A stretch of DNA of 64,000 bases. Origin: an uncultured Tenacibaculum sp. (lineage in GTDB: Bacteria > Bacteroidota > Bacteroidia > Flavobacteriales > Flavobacteriaceae). Of the stretch, positions 37,201 through 45,051 are shown piece by piece. The notes beneath the pieces were generated by a model, which was given only the letters and a program-made list of their open reading frames with translations, had not been told where the DNA came from and did no database searches. The first letter of the stretch is position 1. Every line of letters begins with the position of its first letter. The translations under genes and the position numbers were made by a program. The stretch is taken from positions 1,044,068 through 1,108,067 of the forward strand of contig NZ_CANMAX010000001.1 in the NCBI RefSeq assembly GCF_947495995.1, in the 5' to 3' direction.

Positions 37201-37872
37201 ATGAGTAAATTGTATTTGGTACCAACACCTATTGGAAACTTAGAAGATATCACATTTAGAGCTTTAAAAGTGCTAAAAGAAGTTGATTATATTTTAGCGG
37301 AAGACACGAGAACAAGTGGTAAATTATTAAAGCATTTTGATATTAGTACGCCAATGCAATCGCATCATATGCATAATGAGCATAAAACAGTTGAGAATAT
37401 TGTAAAGCGAATTCAAGCTGGAGAAATATTTGCTTTAATTTCAGATGCAGGTACTCCAGCAATTTCAGATCCTGGTTTTTTATTAACTCGCGCTTGTATT
37501 CAAAATAATGTCGAAGTTGAATGTTTACCAGGAGCAACGGCTTTTGTTCCGGCTTTAGTGAATTCTGGATTACCGAATGATAAGTTTGTTTTTGAAGGCT
37601 TTTTACCTGTAAAAAAAGGTCGTCAAACACGATTGAAATTTCTTGCTGAAGAAACTCGAACAATGATTTTCTATGAAAGTCCGCATAAACTTTTAAAAAC
37701 ATTAACCAATTTTTCTGAATATTTTGGTGAAGATCGTTTAGTTTCAGTTTCTAGAGAATTGACAAAAATGTTTGAAGAAACCAAACGAGGAACTGTAAAA
37801 GAAGTACTATCATATTATACAGAGAAACCTGCCAAAGGCGAGATTGTAATTATTGTTGATGGTAAAAAATAA
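37201..37872 (+). CDS. rsmI: 16S rRNA (cytidine-1402 2'-O) methyltransferase
   Basis: An SAM-dependent tetrapyrrole-methylase-fold enzyme (223 residues) that methylates C1402 of 16S rRNA. N-terminal LVPTPIGNLEDITFRA, AEDTRTSGKLL and ISDAGTPAISDPGFLLTRAC are family signatures, as is YESPHKLLKTL. It is a single gene, divergent from dxs, and its stop lies one base from the end of the convergent 37874 gene. Confidence 0.96.
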   Translation: MSKLYLVPTPIGNLEDITFRALKVLKEVDYILAEDTRTSGKLLKHFDISTPMQSHHMHNEHKTVENIVKRIQAGEIFALISDAGTPAISDPGFLLTRACIQNNVEVECLPGATAFVPALVNSGLPNDKFVFEGFLPVKKGRQTRLKFLAEETRTMIFYESPHKLLKTLTNFSEYFGEDRLVSVSRELTKMFEETKRGTVKEVLSYYTEKPAKGEIVIIVDGKK

Positions 37873-37873
37873 G

Positions 37874-38572
37874 TTATACTAACTTATATTCAGGATATTG
37901 CTCTTCTAATAATTCTTCAGCTTTATTAGGAATAACATGTACTGTTACGTGAGCAATTATAATTGTTAGTACTATAATAGCAGCACAGAAAAATCTGCTA
38001 GTTTGGCTCAACTCTAAAAAATTATGATTGTTTGGTAAAGAAAAATCAACCGTATAAAATAAAATTAGAGCTAAATTTCCAACACCTTGAGCTAAAATGA
38101 TGTTTTCAAGCATCCACTTTTTTCCAGTTGCCTTTTGTTTACGAGCAATCTTTTTTCTTGATTGAAACATTTTAATCAATTCAAAACAGATAATACAAAA
38201 GTAAATTGCAGTATAAATGTAAAATGCATGATTAAAGCTTTGAACTTCATAAAATAGCCAAACTAGAAAAGTAGTAAGAATAATTTTAGGTAGTTTAAAC
38301 CACTCTTTTACAAAACGTAATATGATTTTTAAATATCTTTTTGAAAGTTGACGTTGCTTTTCTTCAACTACATCCATAAAACCATAAATACCAAATTTTT
38401 TAAAAGAAGCATCTCTCGCTTTTTCGAAAGATAACTCAGGATTTTCTTCCCAAGTAGCTTCGATATCATTTGCTAAATGATCTACCAATTCGGTTTGAAC
38501 ATCATAATATTCAACATAATGTTTTCTGGTAAATGTATATAAATCTTGTATTTGTGTATCTGTTAATTTCAT
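37874..38572 (-). CDS. PadR-linked membrane protein, array member A
   Basis: The 232-residue protein has an N-terminal cytoplasmic helical domain (residues 1-75: QIQDLYTF, then ELVDHLANDIEATWEENPEL) and about four membrane segments from residue 100. The DHLANDIE pattern recalls the HAAS / DUF1700-like domains that accompany PadR regulators. It is the last of four tandem paralogs behind padR. Its first 15 codons are identical to those of member B at the DNA level. The function is unknown; a membrane-stress or lipid-sensing role is only a guess. Confidence 0.75.
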   Translation of the reverse strand: MKLTDTQIQDLYTFTRKHYVEYYDVQTELVDHLANDIEATWEENPELSFEKARDASFKKFGIYGFMDVVEEKQRQLSKRYLKIILRFVKEWFKLPKIILTTFLVWLFYEVQSFNHAFYIYTAIYFCIICFELIKMFQSRKKIARKQKATGKKWMLENIILAQGVGNLALILFYTVDFSLPNNHNFLELSQTSRFFCAAIIVLTIIIAHVTVHVIPNKAEELLEEQYPEYKLV

Positions 38573-38573
38573 A
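38535..38573 (-). repeat. 39-base identical start region, copy in member A
   Basis: These 39 bases, covering the ATG and first codons, are identical to 39281-39319 in member B. A second identical stretch of 29 bases lies at 38457-38485 and 39203-39231. The rest of the two genes has diverged. Confidence 0.85.
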
Positions 38574-38628
38574 ACTGTTTTTTAATGAGATAATTCTTTT
38601 TCAATCAAATTAAAACGAACTATAATAC

Positions 38629-39318
38629 TTAGTATTCGGCATAGGTTTTTTGTAAAAGTTCTTTGGTTCTTTTAGGTATGATTATTAAATCAATATAACT
38701 AAATACTAAAAAAAGTACTACAGTAAGGGACAACGCTATTTGTTGCAGATTTCTGAAGTAGATAAAACTATTATCTTCTCTTAATAGAAATTTTGAAAAG
38801 AAAAAAAGAATTACAAAAGGATGAATAGAATATATCTCTTTGATTTCATCAAGTGTCCATCGTTTGGTGATTTTATCTTTTCTGTTGATAAACATTTTTT
38901 TACCTAACTTTAAAATTGTTATCATCTTAATAGTCATTAGTATGTTAACTATAGCCAGAATAAAATAATTGGAATAGCTTACTTTTTGTAGTTCAAAAAT
39001 CACCAAAGCAGCGATAAATATTAGAATTATCTTAGGAAAACTAAACCAATCTCTGATGATGTCAGAAACTATTTTATAGTTCTTTTTTATTAGTGAAAAA
39101 ACTCTATTAGTTTCAAATTTTGAAAAACCATTTTGTCCAAATTTTTGAAAAGCTAAATATTTAGCGTGTTCAAAATCAATGGTTGGATTTTCAGTCATTA
39201 TTGCTTCGATATCATTTGCTAAATGATCTACTAATTCAATTTGAATATCATAATATCGAACATCGTTTTGACTAGTAAACGTATATAAATCTTGTATTTG
39301 TGTATCTGTTAATTTCAT
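38629..39318 (-). CDS. PadR-linked membrane protein, array member B
   Basis: The 229-residue paralog of member A has the same N-terminal domain (MKLTDTQIQDLYTFT, YYDIQIELVDHLANDIEA, KFGQNGF) and four membrane segments. It starts inside the last four bases of member C (ATGA-type overlap), so it is translationally coupled. The gap of 56 bases to member A is the only larger spacing in the array. Confidence 0.75.
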   Translation of the reverse strand: MKLTDTQIQDLYTFTSQNDVRYYDIQIELVDHLANDIEAIMTENPTIDFEHAKYLAFQKFGQNGFSKFETNRVFSLIKKNYKIVSDIIRDWFSFPKIILIFIAALVIFELQKVSYSNYFILAIVNILMTIKMITILKLGKKMFINRKDKITKRWTLDEIKEIYSIHPFVILFFFSKFLLREDNSFIYFRNLQQIALSLTVVLFLVFSYIDLIIIPKRTKELLQKTYAEY

Positions 39319-39319
39319 A
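39281..39319 (-). repeat. 39-base identical start region, copy in member B
   Basis: The partner of 38535-38573. Identity is confined to the start and the DHLANDIE part of the N-terminal domain, which fits gene conversion or a recent partial duplication. Confidence 0.85.
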
Positions 39320-39983
39320 GCGTTTTTAATTTTTTATAAATATTATTTGTTTTGGTAAATTCTTTAAAGAAAAAATTGAATCCAATGTAAGAATAGAAAA
39401 GTGTGGAACTAAAGATTAAAGAAATTGCTACAGGATAATCGAAAACATTAAAATTGAAAAACACTTTAGGAATATGAATGAAAATATTCAATATAGATAA
39501 TCCGAAAAAAGCTAATGATGCAGTATGACCTAATTGTAACGACTTGTAATATGCTTTTTTTGAAAGAAAATATCCTAATGGAATCAAGTATGCCAACATA
39601 ATAAGTATCATACTGTATTTTAGTATTGATTTGTAATGAGCTATTTCATAAAGTAAAAACAATACAAAGAAAAAAGCACTAATTACTAAAGGGTTTGACA
39701 AGGCTTTTTTTCTAAATTCAGAGAAATTCCTTCTTATTTTCTTCGAAGTAGAATTATGATATTGTTTAATAACATTTTCAAAAGAACTACCATTAAAATT
39801 TTCTTTCCAACCTAACTTTTTAAAAACATCCCAAAGAGCAGTTTTAAAATCTATATTATCAGGTGTGTTTTCTAATTCAGAAACTACATGATCTAATAAT
39901 TCAATTCTAGCATCCCAATATTTAATTCCATTTTCCTCAAGTAGATTATCGATGTAAGTAACTTGTTCATTTGTAATTTCCAT
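39315..39983 (-). CDS. PadR-linked membrane protein, array member C
   Basis: The 222-residue divergent paralog keeps EQVTYIDNLLEENGIKYWD and ELLDHVVSELEN in the N-terminal domain (residues 1-45) and has about four membrane segments from residue 95 on. It lies between member D (2 bases upstream) and member B (4-base overlap). The function is unknown. Confidence 0.72.
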   Translation of the reverse strand: MEITNEQVTYIDNLLEENGIKYWDARIELLDHVVSELENTPDNIDFKTALWDVFKKLGWKENFNGSSFENVIKQYHNSTSKKIRRNFSEFRKKALSNPLVISAFFFVLFLLYEIAHYKSILKYSMILIMLAYLIPLGYFLSKKAYYKSLQLGHTASLAFFGLSILNIFIHIPKVFFNFNVFDYPVAISLIFSSTLFYSYIGFNFFFKEFTKTNNIYKKLKTL

Positions 39984-39985
39984 AA

Positions 39986-40651
39986 CTATTGAATTAAATA
40001 TTTATAGGTGTTGAAAATTTTATTTTGTTTCTGAAAGAAGTTTATATGAACTAACGATGTTATTGTTAATGATATTAAATACATAAACATTGTAGTTTTT
40101 GAATAGTTTCCATCATAAATAGTAGTACTGATATTAGGGAAATTTATAATCAACACCGAAGAAACCGAGTTTACAGCAACATAAAATCGTATGAGTTTTA
40201 TATTTCTGTAAGACTTAGGAATTCGATACGAAACATATAAAGTAACCATATACCACAGCAGAAGCAGAGAAAAATAAATGATTGATAGCTCTTTAAAGTA
40301 AACATCTCCAAACCTTATAGATACTAGAACAAAAAAAGTAATTGTAAATAAATATTTTGGTTGTACAACCAAATTAAATAACTCTTTGCAAAGATTTTTA
40401 AAATAATACCAATTCAGCTTTTTAAGCTGTTTGTTATATTTTTTTAAAAGTGACTTTTTCTTGCTTAGCATGTATCTTAAAAAAGAAGTATTAAAGCCAT
40501 CGTGTTCAAAAAATGAATCGATATCTTCAATATTATTTTCAATATCAGAAGCAATATGATCGATCATTTCCACACGAATATCTATATACTCAATTCCAAT
40601 ACCTTCTAAAAAAGTATTAATTTTTTGTATTTGTTCTCTGGTTAATTCCAT
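39986..40651 (-). CDS. PadR-linked membrane protein, array member D
   Basis: The first gene after padR: 221 residues, N-terminal domain REQIQKINTFLEGIGIEYID and EMIDHIASDIENN, a very Lys-rich stretch (around 62-80), then four to five membrane segments. It lies 12 bases after the padR stop, so it is in the same mRNA and under PadR control. Confidence 0.72.
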   Translation of the reverse strand: MELTREQIQKINTFLEGIGIEYIDIRVEMIDHIASDIENNIEDIDSFFEHDGFNTSFLRYMLSKKKSLLKKYNKQLKKLNWYYFKNLCKELFNLVVQPKYLFTITFFVLVSIRFGDVYFKELSIIYFSLLLLWYMVTLYVSYRIPKSYRNIKLIRFYVAVNSVSSVLIINFPNISTTIYDGNYSKTTMFMYLISLTITSLVHINFFQKQNKIFNTYKYLIQ

Positions 40652-40663
40652 AGCTATTCCCCT

Positions 40664-41002
40664 TTACTCTAAACCTAATTTAGGATTCACCAAATGCTGC
40701 ATAGTATTTAAAAACTCTTGCATTTGCTGTAGCCGATTCACAGTTTCTTTAGTTCCAGTTTCAGTAAGTTTATAATACTTTCTCAAGCGATTTCCCACTT
40801 TTGCGACTTCTACATCTAACAAACCTTCGGCTTCGAGTTTATGTAATGCAGGATATAAAGCTCCTTCTGTTATTTGTAATTCTCCTTTCGTTAGTTCCTT
40901 TACTTTTTGAGTAATTTCATAACCATACATTTTGTCTTGTTCTGCAAGCAATTTTAAAATGATAGTTTGTAAAGAACCTTTATACAATTTTTGATTTCCC
41001 AT
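40664..41002 (-). CDS. PadR-family transcriptional regulator
   Basis: The 112-residue protein is a winged-helix PadR protein. Signatures are KGSLQTIILKLLAEQDKMYGYEI, here split around KLLAEQ, the recognition region ITEGALYPALHKLEAEGLL and RKYYKLTETG. PadR proteins usually repress their own operon and release DNA upon ligand binding. Two matching inverted repeats flank its promoter (41019-41039 and 41061-41081), so autoregulation of padR and the four membrane genes is likely. It is divergent from the oxidoreductase gene. Confidence 0.93.
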   Translation of the reverse strand: MGNQKLYKGSLQTIILKLLAEQDKMYGYEITQKVKELTKGELQITEGALYPALHKLEAEGLLDVEVAKVGNRLRKYYKLTETGTKETVNRLQQMQEFLNTMQHLVNPKLGLE

Positions 41003-41018
41003 GATTAAGATTTTTCAT

Positions 41019-41039
41019 ATACCTAAAAAACTTAGGTAT
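41019..41039. promoter_or_regulatory. candidate PadR operator 1
   Basis: A perfect inverted repeat ATACCTAA-N5-TTAGGTAT, 17 bases upstream of the padR ATG. It covers the predicted padR transcription start. Confidence 0.75.
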
Positions 41040-41040
41040 G

Positions 41041-41048
41041 CAAATATA
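41041..41048 (-). promoter_or_regulatory. -7 element TATATTTG of padR
   Basis: An exact TAnnTTTG match on the minus strand, placed between the two operator candidates. No TTG lies at -33; the second operator occupies that place. Confidence 0.6.
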
Positions 41049-41060
41049 CATAAATTTCTT

Positions 41061-41081
41061 ATACATAAAAACCTTAGGTAT
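41061..41081. promoter_or_regulatory. candidate PadR operator 2
   Basis: The inverted repeat ATACATAA-N5-TTAGGTAT has the same geometry as operator 1 and one mismatch. The centres are 42 bases apart, four helical turns, so both sites face the same side of the DNA. Confidence 0.7.
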
Positions 41082-41124
41082 GTTTTTGAAGCTGTTTTAT
41101 GCTTACGATTCTTCTTTTCTTTAG

Positions 41125-41132
41125 TATTTTTG
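41125..41132 (+). promoter_or_regulatory. -7 element TATTTTTG of the oxidoreductase gene
   Basis: An exact TAnnTTTG match ending 16 bases before the ATG at 41149. No TTG at -33. It lies about 44 bases from the second operator, so PadR might affect it. Confidence 0.5.
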
Positions 41133-41148
41133 TTCAAATTTTTTTCAA

Positions 41149-42195
41149 ATGAGTCAATTTTATCCAATCAAAATAAAAGATATCATTAGAGAGACATCAT
41201 CTGCAGTTTCTTTAGTTTTTGATATTCCTTCTGAATTACAAAATGATTTTAACTTTATTGCTGGTCAGTATATTACTTTAAAAACTGAAATCAATGGAGC
41301 AGAAGTAAGGAGAGCATATTCGTTATGTTCATCTCCAAAAAGTGGTGAAGTAAAAGTGGCTATTAAAGCTGTAGAAAACGGAACATTCTCTGTATATGCA
41401 AATGAAAAGTTAAGTGTTGGAGATACATTAGATGTTTCTAAGCCTGAAGGAAAATTTATTTTAGAACCGGCTGAACAAAAAAATTATATTGGTTTTGCTG
41501 CCGGAAGTGGAATTACACCTGTGCTTTCTATGGTAAAATCTGCTTTAGAAGCTAATACGTCTGCTACATTTACTTTAGTTTATGGAAATAAATCTGTAGC
41601 TGATACGATTTTTTATAAAGAACTTGCTGAATTAAAAACACAATATGCAGAGCGTTTTAATTTAAGTTATGTGTTTAGTAGAGAAAATGTTGAAGGTGCT
41701 GTTTTTGGAAGAATAGATAAAGCTCACGTAAACTATTTTATTAAAAATATTTATAAAGAAATTAGCTTCGAAAATGCATTTTTATGCGGACCAGAAGAAA
41801 TGATCAATATTGCTTCAGAAACGCTTATCGAAAATGGCTTTGCTAAAGAAAATGTATTATTCGAATTATTTACTGCTTCTGTAGACGTAGATGCTGCAAA
41901 GCAAGTTAAAGAAGGTGAATCTGAAATTACTGTAGTATTAGATGATGAAAAAACTACATTTTCAATGCCTCAAGATTCTGATATTTTAGCTGAAGTTTTG
42001 CGTAAAAATATAGATGCTCCATATTCTTGTCAAGGTGGAGTTTGTAGTAGTTGTATCGCTAAAGTTACTGAAGGAAAAGCTGTAATGGTGAAAAATCAAA
42101 TTTTAACTGATGAAGAGTTAGAAGAAGGTTTCATATTAACATGTCAAGCACATCCAACAACTCCTACAATTACTGTAGATTTTGACGATGTTTAA
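41149..42195 (+). CDS. PaaE-like ferredoxin-NADP-type oxidoreductase (FAD, NAD(P), 2Fe-2S)
   Basis: A 348-residue reductase in three parts: FAD-binding barrel with RRAYSLCSSP (residue 54 on), NAD(P)-binding domain with AAGSGITPVLSM, and a C-terminal plant-type 2Fe-2S domain with CQGGVCSSC and the fourth Cys in LTCQAHP. This layout is that of PaaE (phenylacetyl-CoA epoxidase reductase) and related oxygenase reductases. No paaABCD genes are nearby, so it probably serves another oxygenase or desaturase. The LysE-family gene follows by 24 bases. Confidence 0.9.
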   Translation: MSQFYPIKIKDIIRETSSAVSLVFDIPSELQNDFNFIAGQYITLKTEINGAEVRRAYSLCSSPKSGEVKVAIKAVENGTFSVYANEKLSVGDTLDVSKPEGKFILEPAEQKNYIGFAAGSGITPVLSMVKSALEANTSATFTLVYGNKSVADTIFYKELAELKTQYAERFNLSYVFSRENVEGAVFGRIDKAHVNYFIKNIYKEISFENAFLCGPEEMINIASETLIENGFAKENVLFELFTASVDVDAAKQVKEGESEITVVLDDEKTTFSMPQDSDILAEVLRKNIDAPYSCQGGVCSSCIAKVTEGKAVMVKNQILTDEELEEGFILTCQAHPTTPTITVDFDDV

Positions 42196-42219
42196 AAAAA
42201 CAAAAAAAATTGCTATAAA

Positions 42220-42903
42220 ATGGAGTCATTAGATTACAGTAATGCATACGGAGTAGGAGCCTTTATGGCTTTAATGATCGGACCTGTGTTTTTTATGTTG
42301 TTAAAAACAAGTGCATTAAAAGGTTTTAGAGCTGCTATTGCATTTGATATCGGTGTAATATTAGGTGATATTACTTTTATCTTAATTGCTTATTTCGGAA
42401 GTAGAAGTTTACTTGAGAAAATTAAAGACGATCCTCGATTGTTTTTAATTGGTGGACTGATTTTATTAGTTTACGGATTTATTACATTTCTAGACAAGAA
42501 AAACAAAAAAGAAGTCGATGAATCTGAGGTTGATGTTCCAAAGAGTAACAATTATTTCAAGCTTTTTCTAAATGGTTATTTCTTAAACTTTATAAATATT
42601 GGTGTTTTAGCGGGGTGGTTAACAATTATGGTTATTGTTGGTCCGCTTTTAGGAATGGATTCTAATTTAATCTTCTGGTACTTTGTTAAAGTAGTTATCG
42701 GATATTTTGCACTAGATGTAATAAAAATATTATTAGCCAAACAATTACGTTCTAAACTAACTCCTTTAGTAATTTACAAAGTGAAAAAAGGAATGGGCGT
42801 TTTATTGATCGTTTTTGGAGCAGTTATGATGCTGAAAAGTTTTATCTCTAAGGAAGAACTTGACAAGTTAATCAATAGAGTAGAAATCACTAAGAAAAAG
42901 TAA
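42220..42903 (+). CDS. LysE/RhtB-family amino-acid exporter
   Basis: The 227-residue membrane protein has about six spans. The N-terminal FMALMIGPVFFMLLKTSALKG and DIGVILGDITFILIAYFG follow the LysE family pattern (GPxxxxxxxxxxxxG and a conserved Asp in the second helix). It exports an amino acid or derivative of unknown identity. It ends directly against the convergent SDR gene. Confidence 0.88.
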   Translation: MESLDYSNAYGVGAFMALMIGPVFFMLLKTSALKGFRAAIAFDIGVILGDITFILIAYFGSRSLLEKIKDDPRLFLIGGLILLVYGFITFLDKKNKKEVDESEVDVPKSNNYFKLFLNGYFLNFINIGVLAGWLTIMVIVGPLLGMDSNLIFWYFVKVVIGYFALDVIKILLAKQLRSKLTPLVIYKVKKGMGVLLIVFGAVMMLKSFISKEELDKLINRVEITKKK

Positions 42904-43725
42904 TTAGTGATTAGATAGTCTAGACATCATTTTTTGATATTGCTTCTCAACTAATTTTGGCAACCATTTTTTATAGAAAAACTTAGTTTTTGCATCTTTA
43001 GGATAGATAATTTGAAACTTTCCTTCAGAAGCTTTTTCAAGAGCGATTGCAGCAACTTCATCTGCATTAGTAGTAGAATGTTTCATCTGTTTTTCTGCAA
43101 ATCCTTTAAACATTTTAGAACTAGCATTTTCCATAATGTTAGTCTTAAAGAAAGTAGGTGTAAGTACACTTACCTGAATGTTGTTCAGTTTTAATTCATG
43201 ATATAAAGATTCAGAAAGTGAAAATACAGCAGCTTTAGAAACACTATAAGCCGACATTCCTGGTGCGTTCATAAATCCAGCAGAACTACCAACATTCAGT
43301 AAAACACCTTTTTTCTGTTTTAATAATTTTGGTACAAAGAAATGACAACCATAATATGTCCCCATCAAGTTTACTTCAATCATCTTTTCCCATTTTTCGA
43401 TAGGATAATCTTTAAATAATAAACCATCACCAATTCCAGCATTATTAATCACAACATCTACTATTTCACTGTTTTCATAAACTTTATGAACCACATTTTC
43501 AAACTGATTTTTATCGCTTACATCTAAAGAATATTGAAATACCTTCTCGTTTGTGTTTAAATTCTGAACTACATTTTCTAAAGCTTCTTCATTAATGTCA
43601 CTTAAATGAAGTGTCCAATTATTCTTAGCCAATAATTTTGCAAAAGCAGCACCCAAACCAGATCCTGCTCCAGTAACAAAAGCAGTTTTATTAGGATATA
43701 AAGCATTCAGTTTTTTTAGATTCAT
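42904..43725 (-). CDS. short-chain dehydrogenase/reductase
   Basis: A classical SDR of 273 residues with the Rossmann motif TGAGSGLGAAFAK, NNAGIGDG, the catalytic Ser in NVGSSAGF, and YSVSK (Tyr, Lys). The specificity is unknown. It is the last gene of the minus-strand acyl-CoA block, but 258 bases with an inverted repeat separate it from the APH-like gene, so it may have its own promoter. Confidence 0.9.
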   Translation of the reverse strand: MNLKKLNALYPNKTAFVTGAGSGLGAAFAKLLAKNNWTLHLSDINEEALENVVQNLNTNEKVFQYSLDVSDKNQFENVVHKVYENSEIVDVVINNAGIGDGLLFKDYPIEKWEKMIEVNLMGTYYGCHFFVPKLLKQKKGVLLNVGSSAGFMNAPGMSAYSVSKAAVFSLSESLYHELKLNNIQVSVLTPTFFKTNIMENASSKMFKGFAEKQMKHSTTNADEVAAIALEKASEGKFQIIYPKDAKTKFFYKKWLPKLVEKQYQKMMSRLSNH

Positions 43726-43901
43726 AATGATAATAATTTGCAGTTATTTTTTAAGTTTCAGTCTTAGTTTTAATGAATAATTTTACGTCATTCCGAATTT
43801 ACGTATCCTAAATTTTTCGGATTTTTTTAGTGATTTTTGAACAACGTTTACTTTAAGTAAACTATAATTTATCTTGTTTAATATATTGAATATTTGTCAG
43901 A

Positions 43902-43960
43902 TCGAGCGCAGTCGAGATCTTATTAGTTTTATCATAAAAATACTTCTCGACTGCGCTCGA
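43902..43960. repeat. 16-bp perfect inverted repeat, REP-like
   Basis: The arms TCGAGCGCAGTCGAGA (43902-43917) and TCTCGACTGCGCTCGA (43945-43960) are perfectly complementary around a 27-base AT-rich loop. The arms are far richer in G+C than the flanks. Elements with this GAGCGCAGTCGAGA core are, as I recall, scattered through intergenic regions of many Flavobacteriaceae. No transposase is adjacent. The surrounding 43726-43983 stretch has no gene. Confidence 0.85.
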
Positions 43961-43983
43961 AGTGACACTTTTTTAGTTAACAG

Positions 43984-45051
43984 TTATTTTTTACGTTTAA
44001 TAATGTTTTCACAGGTTTTAATCAAATAGATAGAAATCAACCAGAAATTTTTAAAAGCTTTGTTTTTGGTATATCCTTTTGAATATCTGTAGTAAATCTG
44101 TTGCACAATTCCAGCCAATCGGAATAAGCCATAAACTCTGTAAAAACGGAAATCATCAATTGTCCTTCCTGTTTTTTCACAATAGTAGTTTATAATTTCT
44201 TCTCTAGTTAACATACCAGGAATATTACTCGGTTGTCTTCGAATAGATTTTACAAAAAAGTCATCTTTTTCTTCAACCCAATACGCTAAGCTGTTTCCTA
44301 AATCCATCAAAGGATCTCCAATGGCAGCCAATTCCCAATCTAAAACTCCTAAAATATTTTCTGGATTACTAGGATCGATAACCACATTGTCTAGTCGAAA
44401 ATCGTTATGAATAATACATAGGTTTTCTTCTTTAGGAATGTTTGATTCTAGCCATTTCATTACTTTTTTCCCAGCCGGAACATTCCATGTTTTTGCATTT
44501 GCATAACGTTTATTCCATCCAAGAATTTGACGTTCAATATAACCTTCACCTTTACCTAAATCTTGTAAACCTTCTTTCTTATAATTTACTTGATGTAAAT
44601 GAATCATTTTATCCCAAAAAGAATAACAGATCTTACGAACCGTTTCTTCATCCCAATGAATTCCTCTTGGAGGATTTTTTCGAAGAATGATTCCTTCCAA
44701 TCGTTCCATCAGATAAAAAGTTGAACCTAAAACAGATTCATCTTCACAAACGGCGATCATTTTTGGCACATAAGGATAATGCGGTTTTAATTTTTGTTGA
44801 AGATAAAATTCTCTTGGCATATCGTGCGCTCCAGCTGCTTTTTTCCCTAAAGGAGCTCTACGTAAAATAATATCTTGTTCGTCAAATTTTAAGCGATACG
44901 TCCAATTCGATGCTCCACCAGAAAATTGCGTAATAATTGGATTAGAATTAATATTAGGAATATGATTTTTTATCCAAGGCAATAAAGTATCTAAATTTAA
45001 TTCCTCACCTGAGCGTTGTTGTTTTTCAAGATCTTTAACAATGTTCGACAT
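43984..45051 (-). CDS. APH-family phosphotransferase (ACAD10/11- or LvaA-like kinase)
   Basis: The 355-residue protein has the aminoglycoside-phosphotransferase/choline-kinase fold: the nucleotide region GGASNWTYRLKF, the Brenner motif HNDFRLDN (catalytic Asp), and DWELAAIGDPLMDLG. Kinases of this branch phosphorylate 4-hydroxyacyl-CoA so that a partner acyl-CoA dehydrogenase can remove phosphate (LvaA in Pseudomonas, ACAD10/11 in animals). Its ATG overlaps the stop of the acyl-CoA dehydrogenase by one base, giving tight coupling. It is unlikely to be a resistance gene. Confidence 0.88.
   Translation of the reverse strand: MSNIVKDLEKQQRSGEELNLDTLLPWIKNHIPNINSNPIITQFSGGASNWTYRLKFDEQDIILRRAPLGKKAAGAHDMPREFYLQQKLKPHYPYVPKMIAVCEDESVLGSTFYLMERLEGIILRKNPPRGIHWDEETVRKICYSFWDKMIHLHQVNYKKEGLQDLGKGEGYIERQILGWNKRYANAKTWNVPAGKKVMKWLESNIPKEENLCIIHNDFRLDNVVIDPSNPENILGVLDWELAAIGDPLMDLGNSLAYWVEEKDDFFVKSIRRQPSNIPGMLTREEIINYYCEKTGRTIDDFRFYRVYGLFRLAGIVQQIYYRYSKGYTKNKAFKNFWLISIYLIKTCENIIKRKK

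Noticed and set aside
41001..41189. 62-codon plus-strand frame between padR and the oxidoreductase gene
   Set aside because: It covers both operators, the padR promoter and the oxidoreductase promoter, and resembles no protein.
43984..45051. Aminoglycoside resistance gene
   Set aside because: The kinase belongs to the APH fold but sits in a fatty-acid type operon, overlapping an ACAD11-like gene. Its relatives act on acyl-CoA.
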